Shown here piece after piece: positions 1 through 6,660 of a DNA stretch of 32,846 bases. The stretch spans positions 1-32,846 of the forward strand of contig JAADFX010000024.1 of assembly GCA_013152685.1 (NCBI GenBank). The letters run 5' to 3'. Position numbers and translations under genes: made by a program. Every line of letters starts with the position of its first letter. The stretch's first letter is position 1. The notes under the pieces were generated by a model, which was not told the DNA's origin, did no database searches, and saw nothing but the letters and a program-made list of their open reading frames with translations. The stretch is from Methanobacteriota archaeon. Its GTDB lineage: Archaea > Hydrothermarchaeota > Hydrothermarchaeia > Hydrothermarchaeales > BMS3B.

Positions 1-1
1 C

Positions 2-247
2 GAGGATGTGCTCAAGCTTGCTGAAAGTGAAGAAAGGATACTAATAACAAACGATAAGGATTTTGGAGAGTTGATTTACAGACTGAATAAGCCCAGCAGT
101 GGAGTTATTCTTTTAAGACTGAAAAAAGACACACCCAAGGCAAGAATTGAGTATGTATCATCTCTGTTGCATAGCAAAGCAGAAAGTCTGGAGGGGAAAT
201 TTGTGGTGTTAACTGAAATGGGGTATAGAATCAGAAAAATAGAGTAG
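2..247 (+). CDS. PIN-like DUF5615 family protein (5' end outside window)
   Basis: The open frame enters from the left edge and ends at TAG 245-247; about 81 residues are visible. The visible part reads EDVLKLAESE, then ITNDKDFGEL, then a beta-strand segment ending GVILLRL. This is the pattern of the DUF5615 PIN-like family, in which the ITxDxDF motif carries acidic residues of the PIN-type metal site. Such proteins are often toxin-like partners of small DUF433 antitoxins, which would normally lie just upstream, outside this window. A GTG at 8 could be read as a start, but the family has roughly 25-30 more N-terminal residues, so I treat the gene as cut by the window edge. Family call is from motif memory; RNase activity is inferred. 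Confidence 0.7.
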   Translation, partial: EDVLKLAESEERILITNDKDFGELIYRLNKPSSGVILLRLKKDTPKARIEYVSSLLHSKAESLEGKFVVLTEMGYRIRKIE

Positions 248-308
248 CTATTCGCATGAAGCTCTAGACAGCAGCCTGCACCTCTCCGAAAGTAAAAACA
301 GGTACCTC

Positions 309-325
309 AAGCCTCTTTTTGGCTT
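309..325 (+). terminator. Weak hairpin after the DUF5615 gene
   Basis: AAGCC and GGCTT form a 5-bp stem around a T-rich 7-nt loop, followed by TTGG. It lies between two convergent genes (stop at 247 and fttA stop at 424). The stem is short and the T-run is mostly in the loop, so this is only a possible termination site. The remainder of 248-423 shows nothing recognisable. Confidence 0.25.
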
Positions 326-423
326 TTGGACGGGTGGAAATCAACTCATCTATCTTTTTGCAAAGTAGTTGAGGTGACATACCGCATAAAAGGGCACATG
401 ACCGGTAGCGACGCAGGGAGAAA

Positions 424-2334
424 CTACTTTACCCTGAAAACCTCCAGGTTCTGCACCGCCCTGGTCTCGCTGCGGGTGCGCTTGTACAGCGAGGAGGCGA
501 GCTCAATGCACTTGCTCTCCTCGCCGTGGCAGGTTATGATGCGCTCGGGCTTGGGGTTCAGCCTGCGCACGTAGTTTATCAGCTGGTTCCTGTCGCTGTG
601 GCCGGAGAAGCCCTCTATGGTGTGGACCTCCATGTTTATCTCCACCACCTTGGTCTTGCCGTTCTCCTTCATGGGTATTTCCTTCCAGCCCTTCTGGATT
701 CGCCTGCCCAGGCTTCCTTCAGCCTGGTAGCCCACGAAGATGAGGGAGTTCCTCTCATCGTCGGCAAGGTACCGCAGGTACTCAATGCTCGGCCCGCCGG
801 TGAGCATGCCCGAGGTGGCGAGGATAACACTGGGCTCGCCGTCGATGACTTCCTTGCGCTTCGCTGTGCCAGTGACCCGCTTGAATATCTCACTCAGGAA
901 GGGGTTGTGCCCCCGGTGGAATATCTCTGTGCGCAGGGAGCGGTTCAGGTACTCGGGGTAGGTGGTGTGGATTGCCGTCGCCTCCCAGATCATCCCGTCC
1001 AGGTAAACAGGAATCTCCTCCAGCACGCCGTTTAGCACATAATCCTCCAGAGCCAGCATCAGCTCCTGTGCCCTGCCAACGCTGAACACCGGCACCAGCA
1101 CCTTGCCCTTCCTCTCTATGGTGCGCCTTATTATCTTTATAAGCTCCTCCTCAGCCCTGCGCCTGCTGGGCAGGATGTCGCGCTTGCCGCCGTAGGTGCT
1201 CTCTATGATGAGCGTCTCCAAGCGCGGGAATCGGAAGTTCGCCGGCTCCAGCAAGCGGGAGCGCTCAAACTTTATGTCCCCGGTGTAGGCCAGGTTGTAG
1301 AGCCCGTCACCTATGTGGAAGTGGGCTATCGAAGAGCCCAGGATGTGCCCCGCGTTGTGGAGAGTTAAGCGCACATCCGGCGCTATGTCGGTGACATCCC
1401 CGTACTCCAGGGGGATGACGTACTTGAGCATCTCCTTTATGAACTTTCTTGGATACGGGGGCTGCCTGCCCTCGCGCTCCACAACGTCGAGATAGTCCCA
1501 CTGCAGCAGGAACATAAGGTCCCTCGTGGGAGGGGTGCAGTACACCGGGCCCTCGTAGCCCATGTAGTAGAGGAAGGGCACAAAGCCGCAGTGGTCCAGG
1601 TGGGCGTGGGTTATGACAACAGCATCAAGCTGCTGCAGGTCAAACTCGGGGATGTTCAGGTAGGGGTACGCCTTTTCAGAGTCGCCGGCAGCCACGTTGA
1701 CGCCGCAGTCTATCAGAATCCTGCTCTCCGGCGTGTGGAGGTACATGCAGGTTCGCCCGACCTCGCGAAAACCTCCAAGGGCAGAGATGCGTATCCAGTA
1801 GGTGTCCCTCGCTCGTGTGGAGCGGTGTATCCTGCGCCCTATCTTGAGGAGGATGTCCTTGCGCTTGTCGCTGCTCGCGAGCAGCTGGTGGCGGATGCTC
1901 TTCACTATCTTCGACTCAATCGGCGGAGCCCTGCGCACCCGGGGGAGCCAGCCCACTGCGGAGCGAATCTCATTCAGCGTCTTACCCGCCTTGCCTATCA
2001 CCAGCCCCGGCTTTACCGCCTCTATTATCACCTCCCCGAAGACGGGGTCGAACTTTATGTCGGTTATGCCCGCCTCCTCGGGCACGATCTGCTTAATCTT
2101 CTCTATCGCCGTCTCCTCATCGGTGAGGACACTCGGATCCGGGCGTATGATGATGCGCTTGCGTATTATCTTCGCGAGCTCCTTAACGATGTTTGCGTCC
2201 GCCGCTATCACTGCCGGGTTCTTGGAGTACAGCACCAGCTCGCTGCCCTCAAAGTCCACCTTAGTTATCAGAGCCTCGGCAGGCACATTCTCCTTGACAA
2301 TGCTCTTTATCTCTTCAAGCGTATTGGCTCCCAT
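424..2334 (-). CDS. fttA: Transcription termination factor FttA / aCPSF1 (KH, MBL, beta-CASP ribonuclease)
   Basis: About 636 residues, full length for the archaeal CPSF1 family. This endoribonuclease cleaves nascent RNA 3' ends at U-rich sites and drives transcription termination. N-terminal KH domains cover roughly residues 1-180, with a KH-type GKAGKT loop near 115. A metallo-beta-lactamase fold follows, with the Zn motif HAHLDHCG at about 242-249 and downstream metal ligands in GHILGSS and TGD. The beta-CASP insert follows, and the C terminus has the SGHSD and CHGE motifs. ATG 2334 is preferred to an in-frame GTG at 2340, because GAGG then sits about 8 nt upstream. It lies about 60 bp behind psmB on the same strand; this psmB-fttA order recurs in euryarchaea (known), so they are likely co-transcribed. 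Confidence 0.95.
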   Translation of the reverse strand: MGANTLEEIKSIVKENVPAEALITKVDFEGSELVLYSKNPAVIAADANIVKELAKIIRKRIIIRPDPSVLTDEETAIEKIKQIVPEEAGITDIKFDPVFGEVIIEAVKPGLVIGKAGKTLNEIRSAVGWLPRVRRAPPIESKIVKSIRHQLLASSDKRKDILLKIGRRIHRSTRARDTYWIRISALGGFREVGRTCMYLHTPESRILIDCGVNVAAGDSEKAYPYLNIPEFDLQQLDAVVITHAHLDHCGFVPFLYYMGYEGPVYCTPPTRDLMFLLQWDYLDVVEREGRQPPYPRKFIKEMLKYVIPLEYGDVTDIAPDVRLTLHNAGHILGSSIAHFHIGDGLYNLAYTGDIKFERSRLLEPANFRFPRLETLIIESTYGGKRDILPSRRRAEEELIKIIRRTIERKGKVLVPVFSVGRAQELMLALEDYVLNGVLEEIPVYLDGMIWEATAIHTTYPEYLNRSLRTEIFHRGHNPFLSEIFKRVTGTAKRKEVIDGEPSVILATSGMLTGGPSIEYLRYLADDERNSLIFVGYQAEGSLGRRIQKGWKEIPMKENGKTKVVEINMEVHTIEGFSGHSDRNQLINYVRRLNPKPERIITCHGEESKCIELASSLYKRTRSETRAVQNLEVFRVK

Positions 2335-2394
2335 AACCACTTCCTCTTCTCAGCCAGCTAAAATAGTGAGGATGACTGCCGGAGAAGACGCTCT

Positions 2395-3033
2395 CTACAG
2401 AGCCTCTATAAGTTTGTTCACCTCATCCTCTGAGAGCTTTACAGCACCATCCCGGGTTATTTTTATCACATCTATGCCGTTTCCGCTCATGGCGTCCCGC
2501 TCCAGCGCGGCACGCATTGCCCGCAGCGCCACCCTGGTGGCCTCATCTATGCCAAGCTCCTGAGAGTAGGCATCCTCCAGCACACCGTATGCGTAGGGCG
2601 AGCCAGAGCCGGTGGCAATCACCCTGTCCTCTATTGCGCTGCCCAGGGGGTCCAGGGAGTAAAGCCTGGCGCCCGTCCTGTCCACACCGCCTATTATGAG
2701 CTGCACTATCAGCGGGAAGTAGCGCGATGAGAAGAGCACATTGCCCATGAGTGTTGAAATTGCCCCAACACTGATCTCCTCACCCTTGCGCATGCGGTAG
2801 AGCCTCGCCTCGGCGCGCATCCACCTTATCAGCGCCTGCGCATCGCCCACCGCTCCAGCAACTGTTGCCGCGAGGTGCTTGTCTATTATGAAGCTCTTCT
2901 GCACCATCTTGTGGGCTATCAGCGTGCCCATTGTAGCGCGCTTGTCGCTGACCAGCACCACGCCATCGCCGGTTGTAAGTCCTATGGTTGTGGTTCCCTT
3001 CATGTATTCCTTAACCCTTTCAACGGCCTCCAT
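2395..3033 (-). CDS. psmB: Proteasome beta subunit
   Basis: 212 residues from ATG 3033. It is the catalytic subunit of the archaeal 20S proteasome, a cytoplasmic threonine protease. A short propeptide ends in Gly just before TTTIGLTTGDGVVLVSDKRA. The mature N-terminal Thr is the nucleophile. Counting from it, Asp17 (in SDKRA) and Lys33 (end of HKMVQK) are in the expected catalytic positions. SGNGIDV and the surrounding glycine-rich segments are also family-typical. GGAGGT lies 6 nt before ATG 3033, whereas an alternative TTG at 3036 would leave only 3 nt, so I chose the ATG. It precedes fttA on the same strand and is divergent from the phosphoesterase at 3147, sharing a promoter region with it. 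Confidence 0.95.
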   Translation of the reverse strand: MEAVERVKEYMKGTTTIGLTTGDGVVLVSDKRATMGTLIAHKMVQKSFIIDKHLAATVAGAVGDAQALIRWMRAEARLYRMRKGEEISVGAISTLMGNVLFSSRYFPLIVQLIIGGVDRTGARLYSLDPLGSAIEDRVIATGSGSPYAYGVLEDAYSQELGIDEATRVALRAMRAALERDAMSGNGIDVIKITRDGAVKLSEDEVNKLIEAL

Positions 3034-3094
3034 CAATTAACCTCCAAGAAAAAGGGAGTAAAACCAGTTTGCTACTACTATTCATGGCTTTATC

Positions 3095-3104
3095 GTATAT
3101 AAAC
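3095..3104. promoter_or_regulatory. Shared TATA element between psmB and the phosphoesterase gene
   Basis: GTATATAAAC reads as TATA-like on both strands (TTTATATAC on the minus strand). It is about 60 nt from the psmB start and about 45 nt from the phosphoesterase ATG at 3147. A second plus-strand A/T element (ACTATAAAAA, 3107-3116) is better spaced for the phosphoesterase. Promoter calls are by eye. Confidence 0.5.
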
Positions 3105-3146
3105 ATTACTATAAAAATGCGGAGGTTAGGCGTAAAGCAGGGGAAC

Positions 3147-3902
3147 ATGAGGAAGATTTTCAACGAGCCGGCGTGCCTCGTGGGAGACTCTCTGGTGGTG
3201 GCTGACCTCCACCTAGGCCTTGAGAGGGAGCTGCTGAGCATGGGGCTCAGGGTGCCCTCCCAGAGGGCTGGCACAGAGGGAAGGCTCCTGAGGCTGGTGG
3301 AAAAGACAGGAGCGCGCAGGGTGGTTATTCTGGGGGACCTCAAGCACAGCATCCCGGGTGCGAGCCGGCAGGAGTATGCGGAGGTAACCGGGCTGGTGGG
3401 GAGTCTGCAGGAGAGGGTGGAGGTGGTGCTGGTCAAGGGCAACCACGACTCCAGGATAGAGGAGCTGGTGCCCTCCCTCAGGGTGGTGGACAGCCTGGTT
3501 GTCGGGGATGTCCTCCTGATTCACGGCCACAGGCGTCCTCCCCACCTGAACTTCAGCCGCATAGTGATGGGGCACAACCACCCCGCCGTGGAGTTCGTGG
3601 ACAATGTGGGAGGAGTCATGAGGGAGAAGGTGTGGCTGGAGCTGGAGCTCAGGGACGAGGCGCTTAGCCGCCACGGACTCGAGCGCAGCCCCAGGGTGAC
3701 AGTGATGCCCGCCTTCAGCGAGCTTATAGAGGGTGTGGGCTTCAACAGGGAGATGAGCGGTCAGGGGCCGCTGCTGAGGGGGGAGATGGTGAGGATGGAG
3801 GAGGCGCGGGCATACCTGCTGGACGGCACAGAGCTTGGGCGCCTCAGGGAGCTGGCGGAGCTGCTGCCGTCGCCCCCGCCAGGAAGGACAGCAGGGCGAT
3901 GA
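3147..3902 (+). CDS. Calcineurin-like metallophosphoesterase
   Basis: 251 residues from ATG 3147, which follows AGGGGAAC. An upstream in-frame ATG at 3117 would add ten residues lying over the promoter. Metallophosphoesterase motifs appear in order: VVADLHLG (D-x-H), ILGDLKH, GNHD, and LIHGH with a later MGHNHP. Together these make the two-metal site of the calcineurin-like family. The size and motif layout match an archaeal/bacterial subfamily (arCOG/YkuE-MJ0037 type, from memory) whose substrate is uncertain; some relatives are annotated as DNA-ligase-associated phosphoesterases. The last 59 bp overlap the 3' end of the convergent UbiA gene, so the extreme C terminus, which is Pro/Gly-rich, is probably not structural. 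Confidence 0.85.
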   Translation: MRKIFNEPACLVGDSLVVADLHLGLERELLSMGLRVPSQRAGTEGRLLRLVEKTGARRVVILGDLKHSIPGASRQEYAEVTGLVGSLQERVEVVLVKGNHDSRIEELVPSLRVVDSLVVGDVLLIHGHRRPPHLNFSRIVMGHNHPAVEFVDNVGGVMREKVWLELELRDEALSRHGLERSPRVTVMPAFSELIEGVGFNREMSGQGPLLRGEMVRMEEARAYLLDGTELGRLRELAELLPSPPPGRTAGR

Positions 3903-4674
3903 ACATCCCCAGCTTTATGTACCTGGCACTTCTGGGGGCGTCACCCCTCCAGAGCACCACCAGAGAGTAGAGGAAGACGGCATCCGCCACCGCCACCACG
4001 GGAAGGTAGGCGGAGCCCAGCAAGCCGGTGAGGTACGGGAGGGGGCTGAGGAGAACCCCGGCGAGGAGTAGGGCAGCCGCAACGGCACTGCTGCGCCGGA
4101 CTCCGATCCTCAGGGGGAGGGTGCTGCAGCTATCCCTGTCGCCACGCAGGTCCGCGATGTCCTTGACAATCTCCCGGGAGGTGTTGGCGAGCGCCGCCAG
4201 CGCGGCGAGGATCAGCGTCGCCCCGGGCTTGCCCGCCGCCACCCCGCCGTACAGGAAGGGGGAGGCCACCAGGTAGCTCACTGTAAGGTTCTTGCTAAGC
4301 CCACCTGCGCGCTTTATGCGGCTGGCATAGGCGTAGAGGAGCGCCGAGTTCACCGCAGCCAGGAGGAAGGCGGGAAGGCTAATGGCAGCGGAGAGGGCGA
4401 CTCCCGCGAAGAAGAGCAGCAGGGCGTAGCTCCTGGCGGCGGCTCTGGAGAGGGCTCCCCTGGGCAGGGGGCGGTGGGGAGCATTTATGCGGTCTATGTC
4501 ATAGTCGTAGTAGTCGTTTATTACATTCCCGGCGCCGCACACCAGAAAGGCCACCAGGCAGGCGAGGAGCACGCCGGTACCGAAGCTGCCGGAGGCTATG
4601 CCAGCCCCGAGAAATACCGCAAAGGCGGCCATTGCGCAGTTAACCGGCCTGAGAATCTCCACGTAGGCCCACAT
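3844..4674 (-). CDS. UbiA-family prenyltransferase, probable digeranylgeranylglyceryl phosphate synthase
   Basis: 276 residues with about eight to nine hydrophobic segments, so an integral membrane enzyme. The two Asp-rich UbiA motifs are present: NDYYDYDIDRINAP near residue 55 and KDIADLRGDRDS near 165. In archaea this enzyme usually adds the second geranylgeranyl chain to geranylgeranylglyceryl phosphate to make the ether-lipid core (EC 2.5.1.42). The combination NDYYDxDIDRIN with HRPLP is typical of that subfamily. ATG 4674 lies about 35 nt below a TATA box at 4709-4718. It overlaps the convergent phosphoesterase gene by 59 bp. UbiA relatives can act on other acceptors such as quinones, so the substrate is inferred. 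Confidence 0.85.
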   Translation of the reverse strand: MWAYVEILRPVNCAMAAFAVFLGAGIASGSFGTGVLLACLVAFLVCGAGNVINDYYDYDIDRINAPHRPLPRGALSRAAARSYALLLFFAGVALSAAISLPAFLLAAVNSALLYAYASRIKRAGGLSKNLTVSYLVASPFLYGGVAAGKPGATLILAALAALANTSREIVKDIADLRGDRDSCSTLPLRIGVRRSSAVAAALLLAGVLLSPLPYLTGLLGSAYLPVVAVADAVFLYSLVVLWRGDAPRSARYIKLGMFIALLSFLAGATAAAPPAP

Positions 4675-4708
4675 TCAGAGCACCGCTGCTGCTATAAGGG
4701 ACGGCGGG

Positions 4709-4718
4709 ATATTTATCG
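4709..4718 (-). promoter_or_regulatory. TATA box of the UbiA gene
   Basis: The minus strand reads CGATAAATAT, an archaeal-type TATA element. Its centre is about 39 nt upstream of ATG 4674, predicting a start of transcription near 4688 and a leader of about 14 nt. Confidence 0.55.
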
Positions 4719-4789
4719 CTTTCTGTGGGGTGTGGAGCAGAAACCACAATAATAGTTACGGGTCGTTAATGCTGAAAATAAAGGCTGAC

Positions 4790-4862
4790 AGCCCCGTGGT
4801 GTAGCGGTCAATCATGCGGGACTCTGGATCCTGCGACGGCGGTTCGAATCCGCCCGGGGCTA
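4790..4862 (+). tRNA. tRNA-Gln (anticodon CTG)
   Basis: 73 nt fold as a complete cloverleaf. The acceptor stem AGCCCCG pairs with CGGGGCT without mismatch. The D arm carries GG in the loop. The anticodon stem CGGGA/TCCTG contains one G-T pair and closes the loop CTCTGGA, giving anticodon CTG, which reads CAG codons for Gln. The T arm GGCGG/CCGCC closes TTCGAAT. The discriminator is A73 and no CCA is encoded (TTC follows), as is common in archaea. There is no intron. A/T-rich sequence about 30-45 nt upstream (ATAATAG, then TTAATG) could supply the promoter. Confidence 0.95.
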
Positions 4863-4878
4863 TTCCTCTTCTGAGCTG

Positions 4879-4914
4879 AAAAAAAGGGAGGTGAACATGC
4901 GGCAGAGCCGCATG
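4879..4914 (-). terminator. Hairpin plus U-tract downstream of the NosL-like gene
   Basis: On the minus strand, just after the stop at 4917, CATGCGG-CTCTG-CCGCATG makes a perfect 7-bp stem with a 5-nt loop. About 10 nt later come seven consecutive T (4885-4879). The hairpin plus T-tract looks like an intrinsic terminator, and the U-tract would also suit FttA cleavage. It separates the NosL gene from the convergent tRNA-Gln gene. Confidence 0.6.
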
Positions 4915-4916
4915 CT

Positions 4917-5501
4917 TTACATCTTCATCTCTCCCTCGCCCATCTCCATCTGCATTCCTTCCATTCCCTCCATGCCGCCCATGGCCATGCCGCCGAGGCC
5001 CTTCACCACCTCGGCCGTCACCTCCTCGTAGGTTAGAACCTCACCGCCGTGCTGCGATGCGAAGGCGTGGGCATCCTCACTCCTGGCAAAAGGTACAAGG
5101 TCCTCGCCCATGGGGCCGCGCACCTCGCTACCCTTCACATAGTACGCCTTCCTGGCGTCGGCGTACTGCTTTGTGGCATAGTCGGTAACGAAGACGGCCG
5201 CCACCTCTGAGGCGTCCACCCAGTGCTTCGGCTCATTCTTGACGCTCAGCCCCAGCAGGAACCTGAACATGTCCTTGGGGGAGTCGAAGTGGTAGCGCTC
5301 GCCGCTCTTCAGCACCACCTGGGCGCGCCACTCGGGGTACTTGGCTGGCATCATGCCGCACACCGGGCACTTGTCGTCCATCGTCGGCTCCACCGGCGCA
5401 ACCGCCGGCTCCTCCTGCACCTGAGCGCTCTCCGCGGGTTTTCCGGTGCACGCAGCGAACAGGAGCAGAAAGCCCATAAGAATCAGAGCCTTCGTCCTCA
5501 A
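4917..5501 (-). CDS. NosL-like copper-binding lipoprotein with Met-rich tail
   Basis: 194 residues from TTG 5501. This start is chosen because GGAGGTGAG lies about 4 nt upstream and translation then begins directly with a lipoprotein signal (RTKALILMGFLLLFAAC, lipid Cys at 18). An in-frame ATG at 5546 would add 15 residues and put the ribosome site inside the gene. The NosL core contains CPVCGM (Cys45, Cys48, Met50) and the following DSPKDM and YVKGSEVRGPMG segments. NosL proteins are extracytoplasmic Cu(I) chaperones known from N2O reductase maturation. The last 23 residues are almost only Met, Gly and Glu, with nine Met, a plausible extra copper site. No nosZ is visible in this window, so the client protein is unknown. 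Confidence 0.85.
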   Translation of the reverse strand: MRTKALILMGFLLLFAACTGKPAESAQVQEEPAVAPVEPTMDDKCPVCGMMPAKYPEWRAQVVLKSGERYHFDSPKDMFRFLLGLSVKNEPKHWVDASEVAAVFVTDYATKQYADARKAYYVKGSEVRGPMGEDLVPFARSEDAHAFASQHGGEVLTYEEVTAEVVKGLGGMAMGGMEGMEGMQMEMGEGEMKM

Positions 5502-5549
5502 ACCGCTCACCTCCATTTCTAAATTTTTGAGAAGTTCTTCTGACATGTG

Positions 5550-5564
5550 GAAATATTTAAAATT
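5550..5564 (-). promoter_or_regulatory. TATA region of the NosL-like gene
   Basis: The minus strand reads AATTTTAAATATTTC. It predicts a transcription start near 5530, leaving about 28 nt of leader that includes GGAGGTGAG before TTG 5501. This spacing independently supports the TTG start. Confidence 0.55.
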
Positions 5565-5633
5565 AATCGCTGAAATCGTTTCAATGGCGGAGTATTTTCC
5601 GTCAGCGCTGAAGCGTTACCACAAAATATGCGC

Positions 5634-5653
5634 AATTTCGCGTTTAAACGCGT
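5634..5653. promoter_or_regulatory. Candidate operator, perfect palindrome CGCGTTTAAACGCG
   Basis: The core 5639-5652 is a perfect 14-bp palindrome, CGCGT-TTAA-ACGCG, flanked on one side by AATTT. It lies between the stop of the membrane regulator gene (5653-5655) and the NosL-like gene, about 75 bp upstream of the NosL TATA region. Read on the minus strand, the 20 nt match 17 of 20 positions with the site at 11911-11930. Position upstream of TATA suggests activation, but no experiment supports this. Confidence 0.5.
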
Positions 5654-6564
5654 CAGACGTTGAGCCTCACCCTGAAGGTCTTCTTGTAGGGCTCCCTGAC
5701 TATCAGACCCCTCGCCTCCAGGTCTGAGATTATCCTGCTAACCTTAGGCCTGGAGAAGGGCAGAACCTCACTCTTCCATATATTCTCCTGCAGCACCTCA
5801 CCCCCCTGGCTTCTGATGAACTCGACGATGGCGCGCTCCTCCTCGTTCAGGAACACGCTGGCCACCTCTGCCCTGCGCCTGCGCTTCGCATAGTGGAAGC
5901 CCACCAGAAAGGCGGCGCCCAGGAGGATTAAAGAGAGGAGGAGGTAGGCAGGGCGACTGTCATTCGGGAGGTGTATCCCCACCTCGAAGCTCTCCCCCGC
6001 TCCCAGGGAGCGCTCCCACATGAGGGTAACCCTCCCCTCCTGAATCGCCACCCCGTCCGGCGGGATGCTGGTGCTCCTCTGGAAGGTGTCGGCGGAGCAG
6101 CAGTTGGGCAGGGTGCGGTTGAAGGTCCTCACCTCGGGGAGCACCCCCCTGGGGAAGACGACCAGCAGGCGGTAGCTGTCTATGGGATATGGGGTCGAGA
6201 AGCCCTTGTAGAAGTAGGTGCTGTCCACGAACTCCACCTTCTCCACTGTGCGCAGGATAAAGGCTATGCTCTCGCCCTCGGCCAGGGGCTCGGGGAAGTA
6301 GATCCGCTTCCTGACGCCGCTGCCCTCCACCCTGAGCCTCTCACCACCCCGCGTGGTGGCCTCCAGGGGGAGGTGGTAGGCAAAGTCGAAGTACTCCAGG
6401 TTATCCACCCGGGAGGTGAGCTCCACGTGGAACTCCTCCACCCCCGTCTCCAGGTCGAGGATTGTAGTAATCCTGTTAATGTGGTATCCGCCGTCGTAGG
6501 CACACGCAGCCGGGAGAAGGAGAACAAAGCCCAGGAGGATGAGGGGATATTTCAGGTTCATCAA
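5653..6564 (-). CDS. Membrane-anchored winged-helix transcriptional regulator with an outside sensor domain
   Basis: 303 residues. The N terminus is hydrophobic and ends in a possible lipobox (LPAAC, Cys21). An extracytoplasmic beta-rich domain of about 185 residues follows, with a CC pair (PNCCSAD, near 153). A transmembrane helix lies at about 208-228 (YLLLSLILLGAAFLVGF), then RRRR on the cytoplasmic side. The C-terminal 60 residues form a winged helix (EEERAIVEFIRSQGG, then FSRPKVSRIISDLEARGLI). This architecture is a one-component membrane sensor-regulator. Known archaeal proteins of this layout sense envelope signals, but this one's ligand is unknown. It is divergent from the propeller lipoprotein gene and upstream of the NosL gene, so both are candidate targets. 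Either ATG 6564 or ATG 6561 may be used. Confidence 0.75.
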   Translation of the reverse strand: MMNLKYPLILLGFVLLLPAACAYDGGYHINRITTILDLETGVEEFHVELTSRVDNLEYFDFAYHLPLEATTRGGERLRVEGSGVRKRIYFPEPLAEGESIAFILRTVEKVEFVDSTYFYKGFSTPYPIDSYRLLVVFPRGVLPEVRTFNRTLPNCCSADTFQRSTSIPPDGVAIQEGRVTLMWERSLGAGESFEVGIHLPNDSRPAYLLLSLILLGAAFLVGFHYAKRRRRAEVASVFLNEEERAIVEFIRSQGGEVLQENIWKSEVLPFSRPKVSRIISDLEARGLIVREPYKKTFRVRLNV

Positions 6565-6593
6565 AACCTTATGATTTGCCTAACATCTTAACA

Positions 6594-6610
6594 CCTGTTG
6601 TAAGCACAGG
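6594..6610. promoter_or_regulatory. Inverted repeat in the divergent promoter region
   Basis: CCTGT-N7-ACAGG lies between the divergent genes starting at 6564 and 6661. Its arms are only 5 bp. It could be an operator for either gene. The preceding TTAACACCTGT is also found in the inverted-repeat region at 29421-29450 (minus strand), which may be chance. Confidence 0.3.
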
Positions 6611-6625
6611 CAGAAAAAACGACGA

Positions 6626-6637
6626 AAAATTTTAATA
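6626..6637 (+). promoter_or_regulatory. TATA box of the propeller lipoprotein gene
   Basis: AAAATTTTAATA is centred about 29 nt before ATG 6661. This implies transcription from the start codon itself or very near it (a leaderless mRNA) and favours ATG 6661 over an in-frame TTG at 6652. Confidence 0.5.
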
Positions 6638-6660
6638 CTCAGGAAAAAGGATTGGTTAGC

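Noticed and set aside
1591-2361. Long open frames on the strand opposite fttA (and similar ones opposite 9240-10091, 19224-20453, 20604-21686 and 27394-28272).
   Set aside because: These are shadows of GC-rich genes. They have no ribosome sites, and their sequences are rich in His, Pro, Gly or Arg without domains.
4790-4862. tRNA-Gln as an integration site for a mobile island.
   Set aside because: No integrase gene nearby and no second copy of the tRNA 3' end was seen in the window.
4897-5031. A plus-strand frame starting at ATG 4897 with GGAGGTGAA upstream.
   Set aside because: It overlaps the NosL gene on the opposite strand, its ribosome site is part of the terminator hairpin, and the product is a low-complexity Pro/Ser/Ile/Met sequence without family features.
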